Shown piece after piece: positions 1 to 11,627 of a DNA stretch of 64,000 nucleotides. The notes under the pieces were generated by a model. That model searched no databases, had not been told where the DNA came from, and saw nothing but the letters and a program-made list of their open reading frames with translations. The stretch comes from Rhizophagus clarus (Eukaryota > Glomeromycota > Glomeromycetes > Glomerales > Glomeraceae): positions 1,183,001-1,247,000 of the forward strand of contig BLAL01000242.1 in NCBI GenBank assembly GCA_015698045.1, given 5' to 3'. The number at the start of each line of letters is the position of its first letter. The stretch's first letter is position 1. Position numbers and translations under genes: made by a program.

Positions 1-421
1 AATTCTTTCTTTCTTGCTTATCAAATAAAAGTGACATCTGATGAAAATGATATCGATTTAATGATATTTTTTAATACATTTGATATTTATATTCTATAGA
101 CTATAATATAAAAATGAAATTGTAAACTAAACTCATTGCAGTGGATAAAAACGTTCAAGTTTACGGATAAAATATCTCATAGAATCCGATGAAGTGTGGA
201 TAAATTGATTATGTATGCACGTACAGGTGAAATCATTAATTCATTCATTTTTAAGACTTTTTAGACAATCATTTTATTATTTATCATTGATCAATCATAA
301 TGCACGATTAACATTCTTTTTGGTAATCCCCAATATTAGAAAGGCTGAAAAAAACATTAATAATAATATTTTCAGTTATCAATGAAAAAATAATCCCTTT
401 AAAAAAAAAATAATAATAATC
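1..421. other. AT-rich intergenic, nothing supported
   Basis: AT-rich DNA with poly-A/T runs upstream of the decayed secreted-protein gene. No open frame with coding character, TATA element or terminal-repeat element was seen. The A-rich run at 400-420 ends just before the ATG of the next feature. Confidence 0.6.
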
Positions 422-854
422 ATGGAGTCATTTTGCTTTACCAATCTTTTTTATTCTTTTATCTCTCATTGTCATTTCATCGGCTCTTCCAGGTAGTACT
501 GAACTATTATCTCATACGTTTGAAAATTCGCTATAGCAGATTTCAATTCCGGTCCAGTTAAAGGTGTCATAACCTTTTCTCAAGTCGAAACCGGCTGCAC
601 TGAAGTTGCAGGAATCTTTAGCGGAGGTTTCAATGATACACACGCGTCTGATGGGTTTAATTGATCTTTCGAATATAACACCGGATGGTTGTTGGGTACC
701 AACGCTGTCCGACATAAATTCAGTACAAGCCTCGATACTTCACAATTGTAAACGTAATTGTCATAACGACATTAAACTTAGGAAACATCTTCATAACGGT
801 GCAATAACCACTCATAACGGTCAAAGTTCTGGTTATGCCGGATCAACTAAATAG
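422..854 (+). pseudogene. decayed small secreted protein gene
   Basis: A coding trace in two exons. Exon 1 (422-492) holds a hydrophobic signal-peptide-like stretch (IFFILLSLIVISSALP) but the only nearby ATG, at 422, is in another frame; one extra base in the T run at 431-434 explains this. A 44-bp intron (493-536, GTAGTA...TATAG) joins smoothly to exon 2, which reads GPVKGVITFSQVE and later TPDGCWVPTLSD. A second frame change lies near 656-664, where the frame shifts without a gap in sense. The reading ends at TAG 852-854. The intact product would be a secreted protein of roughly 130 residues rich in Cys, Asn and Gly. I do not recognise the family; the V-GVITF...V-G-F-GGF pattern suggests a beta-rich extracellular domain, which is a guess. 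Two frame breaks make it a probable pseudogene; sequencing errors in homopolymers are the alternative. Confidence 0.55.
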
Positions 855-1187
855 TTTTATAAATATTTATTTACTATCTTATCATTGAACAATTATTTTT
901 GTTCGATTATTAAACAATTATTTCATTTTATTTTATTTTTTTTTTTTTTGTTTGCGTTAATACAAAATTTTAATTTTTTTTTTTTTTTGATATTAAAGTT
1001 TTGTAATAAATTGTAAATTTTGTCTTAAACTATAATAAAGTATAGTAAATATAATTAATTGAAATTGAATTGTTTTAATTCGGTATTTTTATTTCATTTT
1101 TTAATTTTTTAAATGAAACATAAGTGGTCATGAATGATCGTCTTAATGACGTGACGTAATCTTAAGTTACGTCGTAGATTCAAGGTG
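855..1187. other. AT-rich spacer
   Basis: Spacer with T-homopolymers at 930-990 following the stop of the secreted-protein trace. No gene or element seen. Confidence 0.55.
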
Positions 1188-1195
1188 CTTCCTGT

Positions 1196-1625
1196 CAGTG
1201 TTGGATTTTGGACTTGTCCAATTGATTTTTTGAATTGGACAGGTTTGGACAGTCCGAAACTGTCCAAAAGTTCCATGAGTTTTGGACAGTTTTCTCCGAA
1301 GGAATAAATTAAAGACAATATTAATTAATTGAGATTTGAAAAGGCCAGAATTTATAAAATATATAATTATTGTATTATAATTCTCTTTATGATTATATTT
1401 TAATAATAATAAATAATTAATAATTAATAAATAAAATAATGGCTTTAAACATTTAATGATGTAACAAATTTTATAAATTTATAGTGTTGGCCATAATTAG
1501 TTTTAATTCTGGCCCGAATTAATTTAAAATCACGTGTTCTGTCCAATACCTTCAAATGAAAAAAAAAAAGGACAAGTTTTGGACAGGGTGTCCAAAATGT
1601 CAAATTGTCCAATTGTCCAGCACTG
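1196..1625. mobile_element. hAT-type MITE with 8-bp target duplication
   Basis: A 430-bp non-coding element. Left end CAGTGTTGGA and inverted right end CAGTGCTGGAC form short terminal inverted repeats, and internal TTGGAC/GTCCAA words are repeated in opposite orientations near both ends. It is flanked by CTTCCTGT (1188-1195) and CTTCCTGC (1626-1633), an 8-bp target duplication with one mismatch. CAGTG ends with 8-bp duplications are typical of the hAT superfamily. It has no transposase, so it would be mobilised in trans if at all. Confidence 0.75.
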
Positions 1626-1633
1626 CTTCCTGC

Positions 1634-2500
1634 AACAGGACGTAACCCTAAAAGGATCCAATAAAATGTTTTATTATCGCATTATTAATAATATAAATTT
1701 ATATTGAATGTTGCTGATGAGGAGCCGAATTTGCTATTGCCGCTGTTCTGTGAGGGTGCAAACTGCAATTGAGGTCCATGAATGTTTTGTTAATCATAAA
1801 TTTAACAAAAGTTTCATATTTTAATGATAATTTGCTTTTTTTTAGTTTCTTATGAAGGCGTGATATTAAGTTTTTTACCTGTTAATAAAACGATCGTTGG
1901 AATAAAACTTTAATGGTTGATATTTTTCTAATGGGAACCTAACATGCATTCACTATTTCGTCCAAAGACAGTCGAAGTATAGAAAATTATCTCATCGCTT
2001 AAAAATCTTAAAATATTTTCATGGCAAATAAAAATGACCATCTTAATTTTTTTTTAATGCGAGTTTTTCATTTAGTCGCGATGACATCTCATTAATGGCA
2101 GCTTGTTTTAACGACATACTAAACGTAGTACGATACACAAAAAAAACAAAGTTTTTGTTAATAAAAAATTTAAGGACATCTATTATTATTTATATATATA
2201 TGTATCTAGTATATTTAATTTAAATAATAATTAATATAATTGATAGTAAGTTGTATTGATCAGGCAAATTTTAGTTTGAAATTTCCAATCCATTTGGACG
2301 ATAATATGTTTAATTAAAGAGATGTATAATGGATTTTGCAATATTGTATACAGGCGTGAATCCAAGCGATATAACTTGACCAAAATAAAAGAACTGATCA
2401 AATAAAATACAACCATTAAAAATGTTCTGGTTTTTATTATTGTGTCACAGAGCCACATAAATTGAAATCTTTATTTGTGAGAAATTTTAAATTGAAACAA
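1634..2500. other. intergenic, nothing supported
   Basis: AT-rich DNA between the hAT MITE and the actin 3' flank. Short open frames here (for example 2231-2458, minus) have no recognisable motif, and I do not regard them as genes. Confidence 0.5.
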
Positions 2501-2652
2501 CAATTATTGTTATTACATAAAAACCATAAAAAAAAATATATAATTGAATCGTTCGTTCTTTCAATTATTATTGTTACATAAAACCATAAAAAAAAAAATA
2601 TAATCGAATTTGATTATTGTTGTTACATAAAAACCATAAAAAAAAATATATA
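2501..2652. repeat. three tandem copies of a ~50-bp repeat in the actin 3' flank
   Basis: The phrase TTACATAAA(A)ACCATAAA followed by an A-run and ATATA occurs three times, starting near 2513, 2573 and 2625. The copies differ mainly in A-run length. They lie just downstream of the actin stop codon, so may be within its 3' untranslated region. Confidence 0.65.
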
Positions 2653-2678
2653 TCTGATATAAGTTAATAGTAATTTAT

Positions 2679-4594
<1,916 letters not shown>

Positions 4595-4747
4595 GTGAAA
4601 AACTTTATAAATAACTTATAATTGTATATTTAAAAGTACTACAGCAATATACTGTTTGCTTAAAGTAAAAATTTTTTGGGGAAAAAGGTGAGAATACTGT
4701 TATAGAGTTTGGTGGTGAACTTGCATCGTCAATTTGGCGAGAAACCG

Positions 4748-4758
4748 TGTTTATATAA
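4748..4758 (-). promoter_or_regulatory. TATA-like element of actin
   Basis: TTATATAA on the minus strand, about 155 bases upstream of the actin ATG at 4594. This is a reasonable core promoter position given a fungal 5' leader, but it is motif-based only. Confidence 0.4.
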
Positions 4759-5220
4759 GGATGCCAGCTGCTAATGCTAGGCGTGTTTCAAGACTCAAGA
4801 ATTCTTCAAATGATCGGATGTCATAATACAAGAAATCCAAGATACTTAGGTGTTTAAAAGCACCTTGGCACTTAAGTCTTGGGACAAGACAACAAGAACG
4901 TCACGTGATCGCAAATGCTCATTCTGCGCCTTCTGCGTCCTAAATATTGCGTCATAAACATGCACTGCATTAATTATGCATAACATTTGATTGTTACTCG
5001 GCAAGTTTACTTTTAGATAAAAAAATATTTTTTTCTATGTGGTGTTATTTTATAGCACGTTTTCTTAATCATATTTATTTTTGACTGCTCTATTAATTTT
5101 TTAAAATTTTATATTTTAACTAAATTTGTGTTTTGAAATGTTGCCTGGAAACGACAAAACCTACTACTAACCTACTTTCGGAGATGATATTATCAAATAT
5201 ATATTTGTATTTTTAACGTT
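4759..5220. other. actin upstream region
   Basis: Upstream flank of actin. It is less AT-rich than the surroundings around 4770-4960 and contains TCACGTGA-type and GCGTC words that could be factor sites. No gene seen. Confidence 0.4.
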
Positions 5221-7291
5221 TTTATCTTCTTTTTTTTTCTTACAACCAATAAAGCAGAGTGGTGTGCGTTATTAAGAGATTCAATCAAATAATTGTGTAT
5301 CGTATTATGAAACGAAGTAAATTAATAATAACAAACCATTCATATATACTGTAACAAAAATTTTAAATATATTGGTTATTTAATCAGTTCAATAACGTAA
5401 ATTTATTTTATAGTCAACATTCATTTTTATTGTGAAAAAGAATTTAATTTAAATTTTGCTTAATTCATGTACTTTTAAAAATAAATAAATAAATAAAAAT
5501 TTAATTAATCATAAATTTTTTACAACCTCGAAAAATCGTTGTTCGGAACAGCCAGATATTGTACTTTGCTGTTCGACATATTAAACATATTATTATAAAC
5601 GGATGAAACGAAGAAACAGGATTTATTTACATATCCGGATTAATTGAAGAAATTCGGCTTTATTTTTGCTTTATAATGATATAAAATGAAAGAAACTAAT
5701 AAACGTACGAAATAAAAAAGATCGTACGTTAAGAAAATCTAAATAACAAAAAAAAAAACTGTAGATTACGTCTACATTTTATCATTTTCTTACTGTAGTT
5801 AAATTTTTTTTTTTTTAATTATTTCTATAAGTTATACTGTTAACTATTACGTTTAGATTAGATAATTTTGAGTTGCGAACGTATGGTGCGTCCGCTCCTG
5901 ATTTTTACCGAAGAAAATTTGATTTTGCATAATAATTTCTATAGAGAAAATTTACTTATAATTAGTCCGGAATCACCGGATTTTTTTTTATACCCTTTAA
6001 AATGTTTCTAAAGGTCAGTGACGAAACCCGTCTCTAAAAGATACCTTGTCATCCAAAATTCCATTCGGAGAATCTGGAAGCTATAATAAAGAAAGAAAAC
6101 ATTGGTATGATAGGCCAGATAGGGCCAAAATTCATTATTTTAATTAAATAAATTCCCATTTGAAATTGTTAAACGGTAAAGATTATCTCTGAAAGATCAG
6201 ATTTCTTATAAATAGTATAATCTAGACTTTTGAGCGTACTGTGCAATTAGAATAGATATCGAGGGTTTGTTCGCAAAGATGCGAAAATATTACATATAAT
6301 ATTTCTATGCATAAAGAAAAGTTTACAAATCAAAAGGTTAGACGACTCAATTTTTTGGTTCATGAAACCGTTGGCTCAGTTCTCACTACATTTTATTTAT
6401 TCACAATAATAATAAATTATCGTTTTTATTTTTATTTATAGGAATGTAAAAAATATTACATCGATTAAATCGTACAAGTGTAATAAATTTCATTTACACA
6501 TCGTATCGTATATGTATTTTGACAAAATATTGAGGGTTACTGAACAGAAATTTTTGCGAAGTATGATTTAATACCTGAGGGTATTTTGTGAGAACCGGGT
6601 ATTATTGAGAGTAAAATTTTTGTATCTCGTAAAAATACCGGATCATATAAAGTAAGGTAAGCTCAAAGGGTGCAGTGCTAGGCGGTACAGTACATCTAGA
6701 TCGCCATTTACATAATACGATCACTAAATGGCGGTCAGCCTAACGGTCTGATTACAGCAATTCAACTAAAATTATGCCCATCTCGAGATATAACTAATAC
6801 ATACTGTATTCTTGGTTTATTTCTATTGGTAAGAATTCTAAATAGTACGTTTAAAATATATAACGTGACAATTTTCAACGAATGGTATTTATTTATATTC
6901 GCAACGTTGATCATTTATTTTGACACACATTCACATGTTTTCATATGATTTGTTACTTTCAGCGCTGACTAAACTCGGATTAGCAAGGAGATTTGCAGTA
7001 AAAAGTAGCTTATAATAACAAGTTATGTACTAGAATAACAGATTTTAAAATTTTTTATCCGTTTTTTAAAATGGAAAATAAAAAAAAGAAATGGGCGAAA
7101 GAGATAGGAGTAATAAACTATATTTATACTCACTGATGAAAACGTGATAGTTGTGATATACTATAAAACAAATTCTTACTATTGGAATAGTAAAATTTTA
7201 CTTTTGTAAGTAATTAATGTTTTTACATAAAAAAATTAGTTGTCATATAGTAGAATAAATCTTAAATGTCTCGTAATATTATAAGAAAACC

Positions 7292-7510
7292 TTATGTGAT
7301 TTCGTATATGTTTGTGATTTTTGTGATATTATGTAAAGTAGAACGATCATATTCGGATACGATTTTTGTGTTAATCTTTTTTAGTTTTCTTTTTTTTGGT
7401 ATTTCATTATTTTTGTCGATAGATAAAATTTGCAAGTTTTGCAAACTTTCGAGTATAAAACGGGATAAATCATATTCCACCTCGCAGGGTATATTATTAA
7501 GTTTTAACAA
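7292..7510 (-). pseudogene. C-terminal fragment of the FNAKF-core protein family
   Basis: Minus-strand reading LKLNNIPCEVEYDLSRF followed by ILESLQNL matches the conserved core of the five intact genes, closest to the 34-kb copy. The N-terminal half (basic CxxC region) is absent: just upstream, where FNAKF should begin, the sequence switches to the end of the 58-residue frame at 7520-7696. The 3' flank resembles that of the 34-kb gene. It has no start codon of its own that makes sense, so it is a truncated copy rather than a gene. Confidence 0.65.
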
Positions 7511-7519
7511 CGGTTTATG

Positions 7520-7696
7520 TTAATAAAAAGAAAATCCGTTGAAAAATTGAGCGATTAATAAAAAATTCGAATTTTGTTGAGAAAGGCTCGCGATAGGCCT
7601 TAATATATTTCCATTATTAATGACTACGCTAGGTCGCAAGTGTTTTCTTATCATTCTTTGTCTTCTTAGTTGTTTCTGTCTTTCTTGAGAAGGCAT
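7520..7696 (-). CDS. 58-residue basic small protein, unknown
   Basis: ATG at 7696 to TAA at 7520 encodes 58 residues: MPSQERQKQLRRQRMIRKHL at the start, then RPIASLSQQNS and a hydrophobic end FLLIAQFFNGFSFY. The N-terminal half is strongly basic. A diverged copy at 32,218-32,393 keeps the C-terminal part but has a one-base deletion after codon 4, so conservation of the frame is only partial. The FFNG-F ending weakly recalls the small gene at 56,675. It sits directly upstream of the truncated FNAKF-core fragment on the same strand, so the pair may be a rearranged locus. I do not recognise a function; it could also be a chance frame. Confidence 0.35.
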   Translation of the reverse strand: MPSQERQKQLRRQRMIRKHLRPSVVINNGNILRPIASLSQQNSNFLLIAQFFNGFSFY

Positions 7697-7924
7697 TTTC
7701 GTTTGTCTATATGTATATTAGAGAGGTTATTAAAAAAAACATACCAACAAACGATATATTTATACAATATTACATTGCATAAAATTATATATTATATTGA
7801 CATTGATTATTAGTTATTATCTACTTTTAGTTTTGTACCATCATAGATAATAAAATATTTTCATTTACGCATATTAATAAATACAGCGTTATTTTACATA
7901 TACAGTATTTCTTATAGTATACAT

Positions 7925-8600
7925 ATCTATTTATGCATACTTTAGGACATTGCTTAACTGTTTTTTCTCCTCAAAAACTTCGTAAAAGGTTTAAATCCGT
8001 TGGCGTCTTCACGAAAATAAATTTTTGTCCTCTTTACATTAAACTATTCGAGTTTACCAATCAATATTTATTTATATCACACAAAATAAATAAAGCGTAT
8101 CATAGATATTAAAAAATTTTCTTGATGAATATAGAGTTATTTTTATATATTACTTATAGTACCTGTTTACATACATTTAAAACAGAAAACGCAAGGGAAC
8201 GTGTTAAAATCGGGGCATTGCTTAACTTTTATAATTAATTTATTATCATCACTTAGAATTTTTATAAAAGGAAATATTCCGTTGGCGTTAAACCTTGATC
8301 TTATTTACGCGAGAACTTTCGCACAAAACAAATAAAACGCGTCATAGACATTAATAATATTCTCTTACTTATAATATATATAACCTGTTTATGTATGTCT
8401 TAAAATAGAAAACGAAGGGAACGTGTTAAAATCGGGGCATTGTATAATAATTTATTACCATCCCTTAGAATTTTATAAAAGGAAACATTCCGTTGGCGTT
8501 TTCATAAAATAAACCTTAACTTGATCTCACTTACGAGTCTTACCGACCAATATGAACACACCTCGCTTATATTGTACAAAACAAAGCGCGCCCTTCTCTT
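7925..8600. repeat. three tandem ~230-bp repeats, copy A
   Basis: Units beginning near 7931, 8168 and 8391 share GGGAACGTGTTAAAATCGG, the ATTTATTATCATC block, AAAAGGAAA-ATTCCGTTGGCG and ACAAAATAAATAAAGCG. The spacing is 225-237 bases. Two related units occur at 32,704 and 32,940 in the partner segment. No coding frame is kept across units. Confidence 0.7.
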
Positions 8601-8775
8601 TTCGGATATATATCCTTATCTCTATGTAACGAAATGCCTGAATGCCTGATTAAATCTGATTATATACTGTACTTGTAAAAACTATTTTTCTCTATATTTA
8701 GTTAATTATACAAAATAATACAGCAAGTCACAAATATTCTTGTTAGTAACAAAGCATTATCAATAGATCAAAGCA

Positions 8776-9790
8776 ATGGAGCGCCTAACGAAGGATTGTA
8801 TTACATTATATTATATTGTGAACCGTGTTAACCTATCTGATTTCGTCTGTTTGAATCAATGTTATTCATAAATTATTTGTATTGAAAAGATCATCATATC
8901 CGCCGATTTTCGGAATTAACAAAATTAGCCTAAATTAAGGAATTTGATGATAATTAGATAAAAATTAAGTTAAATAAGGTTCACAAAAAGGATCACTCTT
9001 GTGCTACATGATCATATGACACAAATATCGAGAAATTACTTCAACAAAAGTAGCGTTAAAAAATTTTTTTCTTTCGTAAACTCCATATTAAACTCCCCAT
9101 CAACTTCCCCATCAAACTTTTCCACCAGTTTTTACATTATGTAAGTTGAGAATTTTGGCAAGTATATTAGTAGTTATTTTACATTAAATATAACTTGGAG
9201 CTATTTTTTTATTTTTTTTTCAATAGTTTATAAAAAAAATTTATTTAGGCAGCAAAATTATTCAAAAATAATCTTTCAATAAATAAATAATTCTAAGATT
9301 AATAACGATGTTTTAGTGAATTTAAATTATATATTGATTAGTTTATTTAGTTAAAATCTATTTGATATTCGTTATTAATTATTTTTCAATCAATTTTTTT
9401 TCGTTAAATCATTATTCTGGTGCTTATTCTTACTTTTTTTTTTAAATAAACTAATTTTATAATATTTTTATTCCTTTTTTTAGAAATTTCTTCTACTGGT
9501 TTCAGGTTAAAGAGGTAAATTTTTTTGGAAAAGGTCTTAAAAGTTTTTTTAAGTATTTTTTTGGCTTATTTTTTCTTATGTAGGGACGGTTTTGATCGAT
9601 TTTAATCGGTACTGCGCCACATAATTGATGATCGGCAAATTCCTCAAATCGGCGCATATGTGATGTCATCTCATACTATAAGCACTTTTAGTGGTGTATA
9701 TAGATGGCAATGCCCGAAAATAGCTTACAACCCTGTTACAAATTAAATTATTATTTTAAAAACAGATAAAAAAAATATATTTATGCGAAA
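8776..9790. other. intergenic, nothing supported
   Basis: AT-rich DNA between the duplicated segment and the 9.9-kb gene. A somewhat GC-richer patch at 9590-9740 does not show clear terminal repeats or an open frame. Confidence 0.5.
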
Positions 9791-9795
9791 TTTAC

Positions 9796-9804
9796 TATAT
9801 AAAT
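9796..9804 (+). promoter_or_regulatory. TATA-like element
   Basis: TATATAAAT about 95 bases upstream of the ATG at 9893, a plausible core promoter for that gene. Motif-based only. Confidence 0.35.
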
Positions 9805-9892
9805 CACCGAAATTTTCTTTGATGAAGTATTAAAAACGATTTCCTTGAAAATAAACTTAATAAGTAAATCGCAGCTCGTTATTCGTAAAAAT

Positions 9893-10303
9893 ATGTCACA
9901 AAAAATAAGTACACGCGGGACGCCTCCATATGTTAAAAAAATTGTTCTCAACAGTAGTGGCAACAGGAGAGTTAGAAGAAAACCTCCTAAATTTTGCCAT
10001 AATTGTAAGGAGACAAATGATTGCGTTAAAATTATTTCCAGTAAAGTAAATAAAATTGAAGAGATTGTCAACAATTTTTACACAAATTTACCTAAGAAGA
10101 ATAATCAACAATTTTCTACTTTTAATGCAAAGTTTACTTTAAATAATGTTCCATGTGAAGTGGAATATGATTTATCAGAATTTTCTTTAGACAATTTACA
10201 AAAATTAGCTCAAAATTACGATAATAATAACGAACATAATAAATATCCATCTTCTATATATTCAAAATCTTCCTCTCCTTCTACCTCCTCTACATCTATG
10301 TAG
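9893..10303 (+). CDS. FNAKF-core family protein, copy 1
   Basis: 136 residues, unspliced; ATG 9893 chosen because the other copies also begin MS/ML about 28 residues before the basic motif. RRKPPK (28-33) is followed by CHNC (35-38) and Cys44, a possible metal-binding or disulfide cluster. A heptad-like KVNKIEEIVNNF (51-62) follows, then the family core FNAKFTLNNVPCEVEYDLS (77-95) and NLQKL. This copy has a unique Ser/Thr-rich tail (about 117-136). There is no signal peptide or membrane segment, so it is probably intracellular. I do not recognise the family. Two partial duplications of its 3' half follow at 10,363 and 10,623. A 4-base insertion just before the stop (ATGTAG instead of the AGCGACTAA of the duplicates) shortens the tail slightly. 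Confidence 0.7.
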   Translation: MSQKISTRGTPPYVKKIVLNSSGNRRVRRKPPKFCHNCKETNDCVKIISSKVNKIEEIVNNFYTNLPKKNNQQFSTFNAKFTLNNVPCEVEYDLSEFSLDNLQKLAQNYDNNNEHNKYPSSIYSKSSSPSTSSTSM

Positions 10304-10362
10304 CGACTAAAATTTCTTGAAATTCTATTATATTTTAAAACTTTCGTATTATTTTCAAAGAG

Positions 10363-10569
10363 TTTTCTACTTTTAACGCAAAGTTTACTTTAAATAATGT
10401 TCCATGTGAAGTGGAATATGATTTATCAAAATTCTCATTAGACAGTTTGCAAAAATTGGTAATTTTTACGACACAAAATTGCGATAGTAGTAACGAAAAT
10501 AATAAACATCCATCTTCTAGATATTCAAAATCTTCCTCTCCTTCTACCTTCTCTACATCTAGCGACTAA
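10363..10569 (+). pseudogene. first 3'-half duplication of the copy-1 gene
   Basis: An open frame of 68 codons ending TAA, with no ATG at the start. It repeats the FNAKFTLNNVPCEVEYDLS core, the NLQKL-like helix (DSLQKL), a VIFTTQNC stretch absent from copy 1, and the Ser-rich tail. The repeat also includes the gene's 3' flank, so it arose by tandem duplication of about 250 bp. The frame has stayed open, so use as an alternative 3' exon is possible; no convincing acceptor with pyrimidine tract was seen beyond TTTTCAAAG. Confidence 0.55.
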
Positions 10570-10622
10570 AATTTCTCAAATTCTATTATATTTTAAAACT
10601 TTCGTATTATTTTCAAAGAGTT

Positions 10623-10754
10623 TTAGAGAATTTACAAAAATTAGTAATTTTTACAACACCAAATTGCGATTATAGTAACGGAAATAATGAATATCCATCT
10701 TCTATATATTCAAAATCTTCCTCTCCTTCTACCTCTTCTACATCTAGCGACTAA
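10623..10754 (+). pseudogene. second 3'-half duplication of the copy-1 gene
   Basis: A shorter duplicate starting LENLQKLVIFTT and ending in the same Ser-rich tail with TAA at 10,752-10,754. The FNAKF core is missing. The frame is open throughout its 43 sense codons. The last unit of the ladder ends near 10,798. Confidence 0.55.
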
Positions 10755-10798
10755 AATTTCTCGAAATTCTAAAACTTTCGTATTATTTTCAAAGAGGT

Positions 10799-11190
10799 TT
10801 TTTTATCGAAGAAATACGTTTTTGATCTAAATAACCGATATTTTCGATATTTCGATACTTTTGGAAAATATTTCTTTTTTTTTTTACTTTCTCACAAACA
10901 AATTTGCTTTATTTTTAAGATATTTCATTGGTTGATTATTTTGATCTGCTGATTATTATGCATATATGATTAAAAATTCTAAATATAGAAAACCAAAAAA
11001 AAAAAAAATAAATAAAAGAGATTTATGTTATGATAAACAAAGAATCGTAAAAATGGAAATATTTTCGATTTTATTCAATAATAAAAATGAATAGACCATA
11101 TTAGTAAAGATTAAAATAAATTGGCAAAATATATTCAGTAAAAACTGTGAAACTTTACTTTTATATCGTTGTCTTCGAGTGTCTTACATA
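10799..11190. other. AT-rich spacer
   Basis: Homopolymer-rich spacer between the duplicated gene tails and the MULE-like MITE. Nothing else seen. Confidence 0.5.
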
Positions 11191-11199
11191 GCCAAAGTC

Positions 11200-11618
11200 G
11201 GTAGCCGTCCGGAATCCCGAAACTCAAACTCCAGGCACCCCAAAATCCCGACTGTCAAAATCCCGACAGGTCATTAATATTTTTTATTAGCATAAAATAG
11301 GAGTTTCACACTGGATTTTTTATATAAGATAGGAGTTACTTAGGGTTAGGGTTAGTTAGGGTTGGTGTTAGGTTAGTGTTAGGGTTAGAGTTGGGTTAGT
11401 GTTAGGGTTAGGGTTGGGTTAGGGTTAGGAAGGTGTTAGGAAAAAAAAACTGCGAGCGAAGCGAGCAAAGGAAGTTACTTAGGGTTAGAATAGTTAAAGT
11501 AAATAAAGCAAATTAATTAATTTATTAACAAAAAAATGTCGGGATTTTGTATCTGTCGGATTTTGAGTGTCGGATTTGGAGTGTCGGGTTTTGAATTTCG
11601 GGATTTAGTACCATACCC
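11200..11618. mobile_element. MULE-like MITE carrying telomere-like repeats
   Basis: A 419-bp element with long imperfect terminal inverted repeats rich in AATCCCGA/TCGGGATT words (left GGTA...AATCCCGAAACTC, right inverted GGGTA...AAATCCCGAAATTC). It is flanked by an exact 9-bp duplication GCCAAAGTC at 11,191-11,199 and 11,619-11,627. A 9-bp duplication with long terminal repeats is characteristic of Mutator-like elements. There is no transposase. The interior contains the TTAGGG-type tract listed separately and TGCGAGCGAAGCGAGCAAAG. Confidence 0.75.
11339..11440 (+). repeat. interstitial TTAGGG telomere-like tract
   Basis: About 100 bases of degenerate repeats of TTAGGG, GTTAGGG and GTTGGG, with a short outlier (ACTTAGGGTTAG) at 11,478. 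TTAGGG is the common fungal telomere repeat. Because it lies wholly inside a transposon-like element with matched ends, it is not a chromosome end here. Confidence 0.85.
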
Positions 11619-11627
11619 GCCAAAGTC

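Larger units (their letters stand above)
5221..8775. repeat. segmental duplication, copy A (partner 31.5-33.3 kb)
   Basis: Blocks of this segment recur in the same order and orientation at 31,498-33,340. Examples are CGAAAAATCGTTGTTCGGAA (5529 and 31,686), the decayed gene block at 7.2-7.7 kb, the ~230-bp repeats at 7.9-8.6 kb and TCTTTTCGGATATATATCC near 8597 and 33,177. Copy A carries about 1.46 kb (roughly 5741-7205) that copy B lacks. Part of that extra block (7065-7180) is similar to 48,905-49,020. A perfect hairpin CGCCATTT/AAATGGCG lies near 6702-6733. Apart from the small genes listed separately, no coding region was seen. Confidence 0.7.

Noticed and set aside
2231..2458. 75-residue minus-strand frame
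   Set aside because: No motif, no homologue and AT-rich codon content; it lies between a MITE and simple repeats.
11339..11440. Chromosome end (TTAGGG repeats)
   Set aside because: The tract is degenerate, only ~100 bp, and enclosed by inverted repeats with a 9-bp target duplication; unique DNA continues on both sides.
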